DNA of 64,000 bases from Rufibacter sp. LB8. Lineage in GTDB: Bacteria; Bacteroidota; Bacteroidia; Cytophagales; Hymenobacteraceae. Positions 32,245 to 40,796 of this stretch are shown here, one piece after another. The first letter of the stretch is position 1, and every line of letters starts with the position of its first letter. Both the position numbers and the translations under genes were made by a program. The notes under the pieces are model-generated. The model was not told the origin of the DNA. It saw only the letters and a list, made by a program, of their open reading frames with translations, and made no database searches. The stretch is from the NCBI RefSeq assembly GCF_014876185.1, contig NZ_JADALJ010000001.1, forward strand, positions 62,001-126,000, in the 5' to 3' direction.

Positions 32245-34500
32245 ATGAATAGAAAAATACTGCTTCTCTTTGTCATACTATTACCCTTTCAACTTTTAGC
32301 CCAGAGCCTTTCCATTTCCGGCACGGTGAAAGATGGGCAGACGCTGGAGCCGCTGGGTTTCTGCACAGTACGCCTGCTGGAAACTACCAATGGCACCATG
32401 ACCGATGAAAAAGGAAGGTTCAAGCTGTCTGTTCCAGGGTCTGCTCAAAACCAAAAGCTGGTGGTCTCTTTCCTGGGCTACCGAAATGACACAGTTTCCA
32501 TTCAAGCGGGAAAAACCAGCTATGCCATCTCCTTAAGACCAACGCAGGGCGCGTTAAGTGAAGTGGTGGTCACTGGCACCATGAAGGAAATCAGCCGTCT
32601 GGAAAGTGCGGTGCCCGTGGAAGTCTACACGCCCAGCTATTTCAAGAAAAACCCGACGCCTACTTTGTTTGAGGCGGTGGTCATGATTAACGGCGTGCAG
32701 CCCCAGCTCAACTGCAACGTGTGCAACACCGGCGACATTCACATCAACGGAATGGAAGGCGCCTACACGCTGATTCTGATTGACGGCATGCCCATTGTCA
32801 GCAGCTTAGCCACCGTGTACGGTCTCAACGGAATCCCGAACAGTTTGGTAGAACGGCTGGAAGTGGTGAAAGGCCCGGCGGCCTCTTTGTACGGGTCAGA
32901 GGCCATGGGCGGCATTATCAACGTGATTACCAAGAGCGCCCTGAAAGCTCCCAAAGTCAGTGCCGAAGTCTTCGCCACGTCTTGGCAGGAACTGAGTACA
33001 GACGTAGGGTTGAAAGTGAAAGCAGGCAAGGCGCACGGGTTACTGGGCATCAATTACTTCCACTTCCAGAACAAGGTAGACAAAAACGAAGACGGCTTTA
33101 CAGACCTCACCCTGCAGCAACGCATCTCGGTGTTCAATAAATGGGATTTTGAGCGGGAGGAGAACCGGCAGGCTAGTATGGCGGCACGCTATGTCTACGA
33201 AGACCGCTGGGGCGGACAGACCAATTGGACGAAAGCAGACCGCGGCTCAGACCAGGTGTACGGTGAAAGCATCTACACCAAACGCTGGGAACTGATTGGC
33301 ATGTACCAGTTGCCGGTTCGGGAGAAAATTATGGCGCAGCTCTCACTTAACGGGCACAAACAGAATTCTTTCTACGGTACCATGCCGTTTCACGCGGACC
33401 AGTACGTGGCCTTCGGGCAAGTGTACTGGGACAAGCAGATAGGGTTGAGTCACAATTTGTTGGTAGGCAGCTCTTTTAGGTACACGCATTATGATGACAA
33501 CACGGTTGGTACGGCCAATACGCAAGGGGAGAATCAGCCCGCTACTACGCCCTTGCCTGGGCTGTTTGTGCAGGATGAATGGAGCCTCACGAAGAAACAC
33601 AAACTCCTACTAGGCTACCGCTATGACTATGACAAACGGCACGGGCACATCCAGTCGCCCAGGGTGGCGTTGAAATGGTCGCCGAGCCCGCAGCATACGT
33701 TCAGGGGAAGCTTCGGGACGGGTTACCGCGTGGTGAGCCTGTTCACCGAAGACCATGCCGCCCTCACCGGTGCCCGCGAGGTGGAAGTGCCTGAAGAACT
33801 GAATCCGGAACAATCCCTTAACAGCAACCTGAACTACGTGTGGCAAGCACCGCTGGAACCGTTCTTAGTAACGGTAGATGTAACCGGGTTTTACTCCTAT
33901 TTCAGCAACAAGATCATCGGCGACTTCGACACGGACCCAGACAAGATCATCTACCGCAACCTGCGCGGCCACGCCATTTCCAGAGGTGTTTCTGTGAACA
34001 GTGAGCTGTCTTTTTATATTCCGTTGAAGGTGCAGGCAGGCGTGACCTACATGCAGGTGTACCAGAAAGAAGCAGCAGAAGGAGAGGGACCATTAGTGAA
34101 AAAGCAGCAGTTGCACGCACCGGAATGGTCGGGGAATTTCCTGGTGGGCTACACGTTTCCGGGGCAGTTTGTGATTGATTTCACTGGTACCTTCACCGGC
34201 CCTATGCGCTTGCCTATCCTGCCCAATGATTACCGGCCGGAGTACTCACCGTGGTTCAGCATCATGAATGTGCAGCTGACCAAGAAATTCGGGAATGGCA
34301 TAGAAGTGTTTGGCGGTGTGAAAAACCTGCTGGACTTCGTGCCCAAAGACCCAATCATGCGCGCCTTTGACCCGTTTGACAAAACCGCCAATGACCCTGT
34401 CACCAACCCGAACGGGTACACCTTTGACCCCAGTTACAACTACAGTTCCTTACAAGGCATCAGAACGTTTTTGGGGCTGCGGTACAGCTTGTTTAAATAA
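32245..34500 (+). CDS. TonB-dependent outer-membrane receptor
   Basis: A 751-residue outer-membrane importer powered by TonB. Signal peptide 1-19 (ending QLLAQ), CarboxypepD-regulatory-like domain (about 22-100, SGTVKDGQTLEPLGFCTVRL), plug (about 105-235) with the TonB-box-like ALSEVVVTG and VVKGPAASLYGSEAMGGIIN, then the barrel ending in the aromatic C-terminus GLRYSLFK. The plug contains LNCNVCNTGDIHINGMEG, a Cys pair seen in a subgroup of Bacteroidota receptors. Ligand unknown. The dyad overlapping its promoter looks like a metal-responsive operator, which would fit a metal or metallophore substrate, but that is inference. Confidence 0.92.
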   Translation: MNRKILLLFVILLPFQLLAQSLSISGTVKDGQTLEPLGFCTVRLLETTNGTMTDEKGRFKLSVPGSAQNQKLVVSFLGYRNDTVSIQAGKTSYAISLRPTQGALSEVVVTGTMKEISRLESAVPVEVYTPSYFKKNPTPTLFEAVVMINGVQPQLNCNVCNTGDIHINGMEGAYTLILIDGMPIVSSLATVYGLNGIPNSLVERLEVVKGPAASLYGSEAMGGIINVITKSALKAPKVSAEVFATSWQELSTDVGLKVKAGKAHGLLGINYFHFQNKVDKNEDGFTDLTLQQRISVFNKWDFEREENRQASMAARYVYEDRWGGQTNWTKADRGSDQVYGESIYTKRWELIGMYQLPVREKIMAQLSLNGHKQNSFYGTMPFHADQYVAFGQVYWDKQIGLSHNLLVGSSFRYTHYDDNTVGTANTQGENQPATTPLPGLFVQDEWSLTKKHKLLLGYRYDYDKRHGHIQSPRVALKWSPSPQHTFRGSFGTGYRVVSLFTEDHAALTGAREVEVPEELNPEQSLNSNLNYVWQAPLEPFLVTVDVTGFYSYFSNKIIGDFDTDPDKIIYRNLRGHAISRGVSVNSELSFYIPLKVQAGVTYMQVYQKEAAEGEGPLVKKQQLHAPEWSGNFLVGYTFPGQFVIDFTGTFTGPMRLPILPNDYRPEYSPWFSIMNVQLTKKFGNGIEVFGGVKNLLDFVPKDPIMRAFDPFDKTANDPVTNPNGYTFDPSYNYSSLQGIRTFLGLRYSLFK

Positions 34501-34515
34501 TGGAAGTTTGAGTTT

Positions 34516-34555
34516 CCGTTTTCGGGCTCGTTTTCAGAAATGAGCCCGAAAACAG
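34516..34555. repeat. Palindrome P copy
   Basis: CCGTTTTCGGGCTCG / TGAGCCCGAAAACAG, 15 bp after the receptor stop. Confidence 0.82.
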
Positions 34556-34615
34556 TAATTCACGCGGTTGGTTTACGTATTTATGCTGAACCCAAAAGGG
34601 AGTGGTTCCTCGTAG

Positions 34616-35284
34616 ATGAAGGTACACCAACCTAATACGCCTATGACCCAGCTTCCTGCCACTCCCTCGCTCTTGTATGTCACAGACCCCATGTGCGCCT
34701 GGTGCTATGGGTTTACGCCCGTCATGCGCCGTTTGCGCGCGCTGTGGTTTGGCAGGCTGCAGGTGAAGGTGCTGGTGGGTGGATTGCGGCCGTATCCGCA
34801 GGCGCCGCTAACCGTGGAAGAGAAAGATAAGCTGGCCATCAGTTGGCACCGGGTGCAGGAAAAATCACACCTGCCATTTGACTATTCTTTTTTTCTGCAG
34901 CAGGAAATTCTGTATGACACGGAGCCCGCCTGCCGGGCGATTTTGACGGTCAGGCACTTGCGGCCTAGCCTTACCCTGGAGGTGCTGCGCGCCATTCACT
35001 CTGCCTTCTACGCAGACCGCCGCGACATCAGTCGGCCCGAAGTGCTGGTGGACGTGGTACGGCCCTTCGGGGTTTCTGAGAACCTGTTTCTGGCCGTATT
35101 TGAGACCGATGAAATTTATCAGCAAACCCGCCAGGAGTTCAGCCGGGTAGAGCAACTGGGCGTGACTACCCTGCCCAGTGTGTACCTGGAGCACCCGCTT
35201 GGTCCGCGCTTGATTTCCCGCGGGTTCAGTACCTTGGCCGACCTAGAGGAACGGCTTTTTCAGGCGCTGGAGATTCCGTATTGA
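34616..35284 (+). CDS. DsbA-family protein, FrnE-like
   Basis: A 222-residue thioredoxin-fold protein with an inserted helical domain. The redox motif CAWC (Cys27, Cys30) sits in YVTDPMCAWCYGFTP, and the cis-Pro loop is VTTLPSVYLE (about 181-190). There is no signal peptide, so it is probably cytoplasmic like FrnE and other DsbA-like oxidoreductases. The start at 34616 is used; an internal ATG at 34643 would leave 13 residues before the redox strand and is possible. It follows the TonB receptor after 115 bp with a P copy between, so co-transcription is uncertain. Confidence 0.88.
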   Translation: MKVHQPNTPMTQLPATPSLLYVTDPMCAWCYGFTPVMRRLRALWFGRLQVKVLVGGLRPYPQAPLTVEEKDKLAISWHRVQEKSHLPFDYSFFLQQEILYDTEPACRAILTVRHLRPSLTLEVLRAIHSAFYADRRDISRPEVLVDVVRPFGVSENLFLAVFETDEIYQQTRQEFSRVEQLGVTTLPSVYLEHPLGPRLISRGFSTLADLEERLFQALEIPY

Positions 35285-35380
35285 TTTGTTTAAGGTATAT
35301 GAAGCTTTATTTTGACGAAAAGCTGATAACTCCCACTAAAAACTCCCATCAATAGAAGTAGAGGCCTTTAGAAGTAAACT

Positions 35381-35444
35381 ATGGCGCGGATTTACTTCCG
35401 TGACTAACCAAAATTTGAAAGTCACTGAAGTAAATCCGCGCCAT
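35381..35444. repeat. Inverted repeat, ATGGCGCGGATTTA family
   Basis: Arms 35381-35405 and 35420-35444 match at 24 of 25 positions around a 14-bp loop. The first 14 bases (ATGGCGCGGATTTA) recur at 38921-38934. Confidence 0.85.
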
Positions 35445-35449
35445 GTTAC

Positions 35450-35542
35450 TTTGTCATCCTGAAAGGATCTTGGTGGCAAACTGAATTAGAGTTTACCACT
35501 GGCTTTTCTAGCTTGCCCACAAGATCTTTCCAAGATGACAAA
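35450..35542. repeat. Inverted repeat, TTTGTCATC family
   Basis: Arms 35450-35479 and 35513-35542 match at 25 of 30 positions. With the preceding inverted repeat it fills the gap before the DUF2723 gene; no ORF is present. Confidence 0.8.
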
Positions 35543-35593
35543 AAGGGAAGGGGACTAGTCTTTTTATTTCTGAATCCTTAAAAGTCCATCGTT

Positions 35594-38500
35594 TCATTGC
35601 CTCAACAGATTGTACTCCCGCATAAACATTTCCTCGTACTGCTTGGCCTTGGACAAACCGCTGGCGTGGGCCGACTGCACCAGATTCTGCAGCCCGAACA
35701 GATTCAATTGCTTTTCGCGGTCAAAATAGGCAGGTTGGGTTCGGTAATAATTAAGCTGCGCTTCAAACCGTCGGGCCAGTAAACCTGCCAGTTCCCCTGC
35801 TTTTTGCTTAAATCCCGATTGCGCCAAAGGCAGCACTAAACTCACGCTCTCGAAATTATGCGGTGCACCATGGTCAGGGATTTTCTGTAGGCAGGTTTTC
35901 AAGACGTGCTGCGCCCGCGCCACATCACCGGCCTGCAGGTGCGCCGTCGCCAATTCCGCGAAATTCCGTCGGTAGCCCGGCACCACCTGCGTCACGAAAT
36001 TCTCTTCATACGGGTGGTCGCTTTTATCTAAACCGGTAAACCGGAAATTCTTCATCAGGCTTTCGTGTGTACGGGCGCGGTCTACATAAAATTCAGCTTG
36101 CGGGTCTGGGTTACGGGCCGGAACCACGCGCAGGGCCTGGCCTTCCAGTTGTAAAAAAGGAGTCAAACCCAGCTCAGCGGTTTCTGCGCCAGTACCCGAG
36201 AAATAGATGGGCCGTTGCCAGTTGTTGGAGGCAAGCAAGTCCAGCATGAACAGGTGCTTTTTTTCCAGCGCCTCGGTTTTCAGTTCCCAGGTTATGGCGG
36301 CTGGTATTTGGTTTTCCCTTTCTGGTGATACATAACCAGCTTGTAAAACCGCATTCTTGTCTATTCGCAGGCTTAATTTTTTAGTGGGCAGCACATTCAG
36401 GGTTCTTCCGTCTTGAGTTTGTACTCGCAGGGCGGGGTGGTTTTGTTGGAGCAGATTCAGGTATTGGTTCAGGTCCATGCCGCTGTCTTGCACGCTGGGG
36501 TTGGGTACAAAAGGCAGGTAATTGTTCTTGCTGAAAGCGTAGTGCGGCAAATCTAAGGTGGTAGGCAGCGGGGCCGAGGCGTTCTGCGGGCGCATGGCCT
36601 GCTCGGCGTACCAATCGGTGTTGAGGTAGGTCATGACTAGCACCCGCACATCGGTCCTGAAACCTTCCACTTCCTGCGCATACCACAGCGGGAACGTGTC
36701 ATTGTCGCCGTTGGTGAACAGAATGGCATTGGACGCCACACTGCTCAATAGGTTTTTGGCAGCTTCCAAGGCGTGGTACCTGTCAGAACGATCATGATCA
36801 TCCCAGCCTTCAGCGATGAGGATGATTGGTACGGAAAGCGCCAGAACAATAGCCAACACTGCCGCCGTAATGGCAGATTTTACCAGTTTTCGAACTCCTT
36901 CGGCCAATGCCAACACGCCCAGGCCTATCCAGATGCTGAACGCGTAGTAAGAGCCCGCAAAGGTATAGTCGCGCTCCCGGGGTTCCAAGGGCGGCTGGTT
37001 GAGGTACAGCACAATGGCCACGCCGGTGAAGAAAAACAGCAGGAGCACCACCCGCGCGTCTGTGGTTTTGCGCCTGAATTGAAAATAGAGCCCGAAAACG
37101 CCCAGCAGAAACGGCAGCATGAAAAATTGGTTGCGGTAGGGGCTGCTGGCCATTGGCTCCGGCACTTCCTGCTCTCCTTCCCAGGGCCACAGCACGCCGG
37201 CATGCATGACATCGCTCTCACGGCCAATAAAATTCCACCCGAAGTACCGCCAGTACATGTGCCCCAGCTGGTAGTTCCACAGGAAACTCAGGTTTTGGCC
37301 GAAGGTTGGTTTCTGCCCTGGCCGTACGTCTACCCAATGTTGGTAGGCCCGCAGGTGCACCGGCTGGTCAGAGTACAGGCGCGGCAGCAGGTTTTTGTCC
37401 TTGTCGTCATATACACTCTCAAACTTCTGGTCTACCACCACATATTTCCCGTCTTTCGGCGCGAATACCTTGCCGGTGTTTTCATAGGTTTGCGCCTCCG
37501 CGTTGAACTGCGGCCCGTACACCAGCGGCCTCGACCCGTACTGCTCGCGCTTGAGGTAACTCACAAAAGACAGAATGTTCTCGGGGTTGTTTTCGTCAAT
37601 AGGCGGATTGTAGCCGCTCCGGATAGGCACCATTAAGTAAGACGAATAGCCCAGCAACACTAGAATAAACGCCACCAATGAACTATGCAGCAAGGCTTTC
37701 TGATGTATCTTCGCCCAACGCAGTCCGAAGACAACTCCAGCAACCAACAGCAACAGAAAGATAACCGCACCGCCCCCGTAGGGTACCCCCATGTTATTGA
37801 CAAAGAACACCTCAAACGCACCCGCCATACTGGGCAAGCCCGGAATCACGCCTTCCATCACGGCCAGCACCAGCGCGCCGCCCACCGCCAAGGCCGCCAC
37901 AATCCCGATTTTAGTTGGGGTATATTTCTGGAAGTAAATCAGCAGCGCCAAAGCCGGAAGGGCTACCAGATTGAGCAAATGCACGCCAATGGACAGTCCC
38001 ACCAGATACGCCAGAAAGAGCAACCACCGGTCAGCTTCCGGTTTATGGAACTGCGTATCGGCTTGCCATTTGAGCGCCGCCCACACCACAATGGCCGTAA
38101 AAAACGACGACATGCCGTACACCTCGGCCTCTACCGCGCTAAACCAGAACGAGTCGGTGAACGCAAACGCCAGCGCCCCCACCGCACCGCTGGCCAAGAG
38201 CAAAATGCGTTGGGCAGTTGTAGGCCCTTCGGCCGAAATTGGTATAAGACGTAGTCCCAAAAGTGTAATGCTCCAGAACAGAAACAACACCGTGCCCGCG
38301 CTGCAAATAGCCGACAGCAGGTTCATGCACCACGCCACCTGGGTCACCTCACCGAAACTCAACAGCGTGAACAGCCGCCCAATCAGCAGGAACAGCGGGG
38401 CTCCCGGCGGGTGCGGCACCTGCAGTTTGTAGGCCGCCGCAATGAACTCGCCGGTATCCCAGAAACTGGTGCTGGGCTCCAGCGTGACCACGTACACCGC

Positions 38501-38833
38501 CAACGCCAGCAAGGCCACCAGCCAGCCGGTGAGGAGGTTGAAAGCCCCACCCCAACCCCTCCCCAGCGGAGAGGGGCTTTCCGGCTGATGCGTTTTCGGG
38601 CTGTTTTTCCTGAAAATGCCCCAAAACGGAATGGCCAGGCCAGTTATCACCAACAGCGGCGCCAGCGTGAGCCCTTGAAAACCGTAGCCCTGCGGATGAC
38701 TATCGGTGGCCATTAGGAGGAAACCGAGCGCCACCAAGCCCATGCCTATGAACAGCGGAGTGAACTGGCGTTTGTTGAATAGAAAGGTGGTTTTTGAAGC
38801 TGTTGCTGGCGTGGTTTTAGTGGATGTGGTCAT
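35594..38833 (-). CDS. DUF2723 multi-pass membrane protein (GT-C-like)
   Basis: A protein of 1079 residues from the ATG at 38833; an in-frame ATG at 38953 would translate repeat DNA and is rejected. The N-terminal half has about a dozen membrane helices and the DUF2723 signature TLEPSTSFWDTGEFIAAAYKLQVPHPPGAPLF, with the acidic D-x-G-E-F of GT-C lipid-linked glycosyltransferases. The soluble C-terminal half includes SNAILFTNGDNDTFPLWYAQ and GYRRNFAELATAHLQAGDVA (TPR-like). A role in protein O-glycosylation is likely but unproven. Between the second and third helices about 29 residues (FWGIFRKNSPKTHQP, ESPSPLGRGWGGAFN) are encoded by a P palindrome and a variant A hairpin unit read in frame. 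Confidence 0.88.
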   Translation of the reverse strand: MTTSTKTTPATASKTTFLFNKRQFTPLFIGMGLVALGFLLMATDSHPQGYGFQGLTLAPLLVITGLAIPFWGIFRKNSPKTHQPESPSPLGRGWGGAFNLLTGWLVALLALAVYVVTLEPSTSFWDTGEFIAAAYKLQVPHPPGAPLFLLIGRLFTLLSFGEVTQVAWCMNLLSAICSAGTVLFLFWSITLLGLRLIPISAEGPTTAQRILLLASGAVGALAFAFTDSFWFSAVEAEVYGMSSFFTAIVVWAALKWQADTQFHKPEADRWLLFLAYLVGLSIGVHLLNLVALPALALLIYFQKYTPTKIGIVAALAVGGALVLAVMEGVIPGLPSMAGAFEVFFVNNMGVPYGGGAVIFLLLLVAGVVFGLRWAKIHQKALLHSSLVAFILVLLGYSSYLMVPIRSGYNPPIDENNPENILSFVSYLKREQYGSRPLVYGPQFNAEAQTYENTGKVFAPKDGKYVVVDQKFESVYDDKDKNLLPRLYSDQPVHLRAYQHWVDVRPGQKPTFGQNLSFLWNYQLGHMYWRYFGWNFIGRESDVMHAGVLWPWEGEQEVPEPMASSPYRNQFFMLPFLLGVFGLYFQFRRKTTDARVVLLLFFFTGVAIVLYLNQPPLEPRERDYTFAGSYYAFSIWIGLGVLALAEGVRKLVKSAITAAVLAIVLALSVPIILIAEGWDDHDRSDRYHALEAAKNLLSSVASNAILFTNGDNDTFPLWYAQEVEGFRTDVRVLVMTYLNTDWYAEQAMRPQNASAPLPTTLDLPHYAFSKNNYLPFVPNPSVQDSGMDLNQYLNLLQQNHPALRVQTQDGRTLNVLPTKKLSLRIDKNAVLQAGYVSPERENQIPAAITWELKTEALEKKHLFMLDLLASNNWQRPIYFSGTGAETAELGLTPFLQLEGQALRVVPARNPDPQAEFYVDRARTHESLMKNFRFTGLDKSDHPYEENFVTQVVPGYRRNFAELATAHLQAGDVARAQHVLKTCLQKIPDHGAPHNFESVSLVLPLAQSGFKQKAGELAGLLARRFEAQLNYYRTQPAYFDREKQLNLFGLQNLVQSAHASGLSKAKQYEEMFMREYNLLRQ
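38544..38582 (+). repeat. Hairpin/G-tail unit inside the DUF2723 CDS
   Basis: GCCCCACCCCAACCCCTCC and CAGCGGAGAGGGGCTTTC. Read in frame on the minus strand as ESPSPLGRGWGGAFN. Confidence 0.88.
38590..38630. repeat. Palindrome P copy inside the DUF2723 CDS
   Basis: GCGTTTTCGGGCTG / TGCCCCAAAACGGA, somewhat decayed. On the minus strand it encodes PFWGIFRKNSPKTH without a stop. Confidence 0.82.
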
Positions 38834-38868
38834 AGGTTTGCTTTTAATATTTGGATAGCTCGCATTTC

Positions 38869-39141
38869 GTCCCCCTTTGAAGGGGGTAGGGGGATGATAA
38901 CTCTTGCTGAGGTTTTTTCTATGGCGCGGATTTATATCATTTCTCTCCCGCAAGTTTAGCGGCAGCGTAACTTGTGGTGTTCCAAGTTGTGAGTTTATAA
39001 ACTCACGTCAGTTGATAAACTGACCAAGTGTATTCCCACAAGTTACGCTGCCGCTAAACTTGCGGGAGATTTCGTTTCATAGGCTTCGTTCTTCTTATTT
39101 GAGGCGTCTTTGTCATCCCCCTACCCCCTTCAAAGGGGGAC
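38869..39141. repeat. Perfect 30-bp inverted repeats, hairpin/tail type
   Basis: Arms 38869-38898 and 39112-39141 are identical in inverted orientation (hairpin CCCCCTTTGAAGGGGG outside, tail TAGGGGGATGA inside), the layout of the DUF559 units. They enclose 213 bp without a gene, and may be a non-autonomous relative. Confidence 0.8.
38944..39069. repeat. Perfect 34-bp inverted repeat
   Basis: Arms 38944-38977 and 39036-39069 are exact reverse complements; inside are the palindromes GAGTTTATAAACTC (38991) and GTCAGTT/AACTGAC. It lies within the 38869-39141 pair. The gap 38834-39384 holds no gene besides these repeats. Confidence 0.9.
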
Positions 39142-39187
39142 GGATTGCGTGACTATTTGAGTTAGTTTTCATGGCTTCACACGTTTT

Positions 39188-39227
39188 CCGTTTTTGGCTT
39201 CATTTCTGAAAATGAGCCCGAAAACGT
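39188..39227. repeat. Palindrome P copy
   Basis: CCGTTTTTGGCTTCATTTC / GAAAATGAGCCCGAAAACGT. Confidence 0.8.
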
Positions 39228-39236
39228 ATTGTCCAG

Positions 39237-39276
39237 AAAGTCCCTCTCCGTTGGGGAGGGGTTGGGGTGGGGCTCT
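39237..39276 (-). repeat. Hairpin/G-tail unit, variant A, inverted
   Basis: Reverse orientation of the unit at 38544: AAGTCCCTCTCCGTTGGGG then AGGGGTTGGGGTGGGGCTC. Confidence 0.85.
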
Positions 39277-39325
39277 TGCAAACATACCTTGTTCCTTCAC
39301 GCACCTAGGTTAACGGTTTGTAAAA

Positions 39326-39347
39326 AGATGTTAATGAGATGTTAATA
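39326..39347. promoter_or_regulatory. Tandem 11-bp repeats, response-regulator box
   Basis: AGATGTTAATG (39326-39336) and AGATGTTAATA (39337-39347), period 11, 38 bp upstream of the histidine kinase ATG. The spacing is typical of OmpR/PhoB-family dimers, suggesting control by the regulator encoded at 40797. Confidence 0.55.
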
Positions 39348-39384
39348 ACATAGAAGGCCTCCGGAAATTCTGTACTTTTAAGCC

Positions 39385-40662
39385 ATGAGCAGGAAGAAAA
39401 TCCAAATCATTCTGGTGCTGGCTAGCCTGTCGCTGGTGGCGTTGCTAGGTACGCAGGGCGTGTGGCTTTCCAAGGCCTACAGTGCACAGGAGCGGGCGTT
39501 CAACCACAGCGTGCAGGTGGCGCTCACCAATGTGGCCGACCAATTGCTGACCCAGAACGGACAGTCGCCCGCCACGGCCAAACCTATTCAGCAACTGGCA
39601 TCCAACTACTTCATTGCCGAGCTGAACGCCCCGATAGACCCGGCGCAGGCCGCTGAGTTATTACAGCAGCAACTGGCTCAGCGGCAGCTGAAGGAACCGT
39701 ATGAATTCGGGTTGTACAATGGTCTGGATGATACCTTGATGTTCGGGCGGTTTGTGCCGGCCACCCGGCAGATGGCGGCTGCGCAAGAGGAATCGCCGGT
39801 GATTAAACATGAAAAGGAAGGTTCTGCGCCGATGTATAATTTGGCGGTGGTGTTCCCTACCAAGACCTCGTTTATTCTAAAGGAAATGGAATTCTGGTGG
39901 TACAGCAGCGGCGCTTTGCTGGTGGTGGTGCTGTTCTTCGCGTATACCATGGTGCAGATTCTGCGCGAAAAGCGCTTGGCTGAACTCAAAACTGATTTCA
40001 TCAACAACCTCACCCATGAACTGCAGACGCCTATCACCAACATTGGGCTGGCCAGCGAGGTGCTGCGCAAACGCGCCGAAACCCTGCCCGCCGAACGCCT
40101 CACCCGCTACCACGAACTGATTTATTCTGAGAACGAACGCCTGCGTGCGCAGGTGGAGCGTGTGCTGCAGATGGCCACCATGGAAAGCCGCGAGCTGGTG
40201 CTCAAAAAGGAAACCGTAGACCTGCACGCGCTCCTGCAACAGACTTCTGACAACCTGGCTCCCCGGCTGCAGCAGCGCGTCGGGCACCTTAGACTAGACT
40301 TGCAAGCCACCCAGCCGCTGGTTCACGCCGACAGCCTGCATGTGGCCAATGCGCTCTACAGCCTATTGGACAATGCCGAGAAATATTCGCCCCAGGCCCC
40401 GGACATTGAAGTGAGCACCCGTGACGTGGAACAGGGCGTCTTAATCAGCATTAAAGACCGCGGCGTCGGCATCAAGAAGGAGTTTCAGAAGTTTCTGTTC
40501 GATAAATTCTACCGCGTGCCCACCGGCAATGTGCATGACGTGAAAGGCTTCGGGCTGGGGTTGAGCTACGTGAAAGCCATCATGGATGCCCACCATGGGC
40601 AGGTGACGGTAGAGAGTGCGGAGCAGGAAGGAACGTGTTTCAGGTTGGTTTTGCCTATTTAA
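39385..40662 (+). CDS. Membrane sensor histidine kinase
   Basis: A 425-residue kinase with two membrane helices (LVLASLSLVALLGTQGVWL, about 10-28; SSGALLVVVLFFAYTMVQI, about 174-192) bracketing a ~145-residue periplasmic sensor. HisKA follows with the phospho-acceptor His in FINNLTHELQTPITNIG (about 212), then HATPase motifs: N box LLDNAEKYSP, G1 DRGVGI and G2 GFGLGLSYVKAIM. The ligand is not evident. It is paired with the response regulator 134 bp downstream; the gap contains a P copy, unusual for a two-component operon. Confidence 0.93.
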   Translation: MSRKKIQIILVLASLSLVALLGTQGVWLSKAYSAQERAFNHSVQVALTNVADQLLTQNGQSPATAKPIQQLASNYFIAELNAPIDPAQAAELLQQQLAQRQLKEPYEFGLYNGLDDTLMFGRFVPATRQMAAAQEESPVIKHEKEGSAPMYNLAVVFPTKTSFILKEMEFWWYSSGALLVVVLFFAYTMVQILREKRLAELKTDFINNLTHELQTPITNIGLASEVLRKRAETLPAERLTRYHELIYSENERLRAQVERVLQMATMESRELVLKKETVDLHALLQQTSDNLAPRLQQRVGHLRLDLQATQPLVHADSLHVANALYSLLDNAEKYSPQAPDIEVSTRDVEQGVLISIKDRGVGIKKEFQKFLFDKFYRVPTGNVHDVKGFGLGLSYVKAIMDAHHGQVTVESAEQEGTCFRLVLPI

Positions 40663-40746
40663 TTGTTGATTGATCATTGATGATTGTTGGGGAATGAATG
40701 GTAGAGATCTAGAGCCGCCTTGCCTCCACACGCCTTGCTTTCTTTT

Positions 40747-40786
40747 CCGTTTTTCGCCCCTATTTTGAAAATGAACCCTAAAACGC
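40747..40786. repeat. Palindrome P, decayed
   Basis: CCGTTTTTCGCCCCTATTTT / GAAAATGAACCCTAAAACGC, within the kinase-regulator gap. Confidence 0.65.
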
Positions 40787-40796
40787 AGCGGAAGTG

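Noticed and set aside
36773-37636. Long open frame antisense to the DUF2723 gene
   Set aside because: Low-complexity composition without motifs; it mirrors the codon bias of the real gene on the other strand. The same applies to 15717-16571, 6643-7491, 8297-8980 and 40674-41468.
38834-38953. N-terminal extension of the DUF2723 protein
   Set aside because: The extra 40 residues are translated from the 30-bp and neighbouring repeats; ATG 38833 gives the family-like start.
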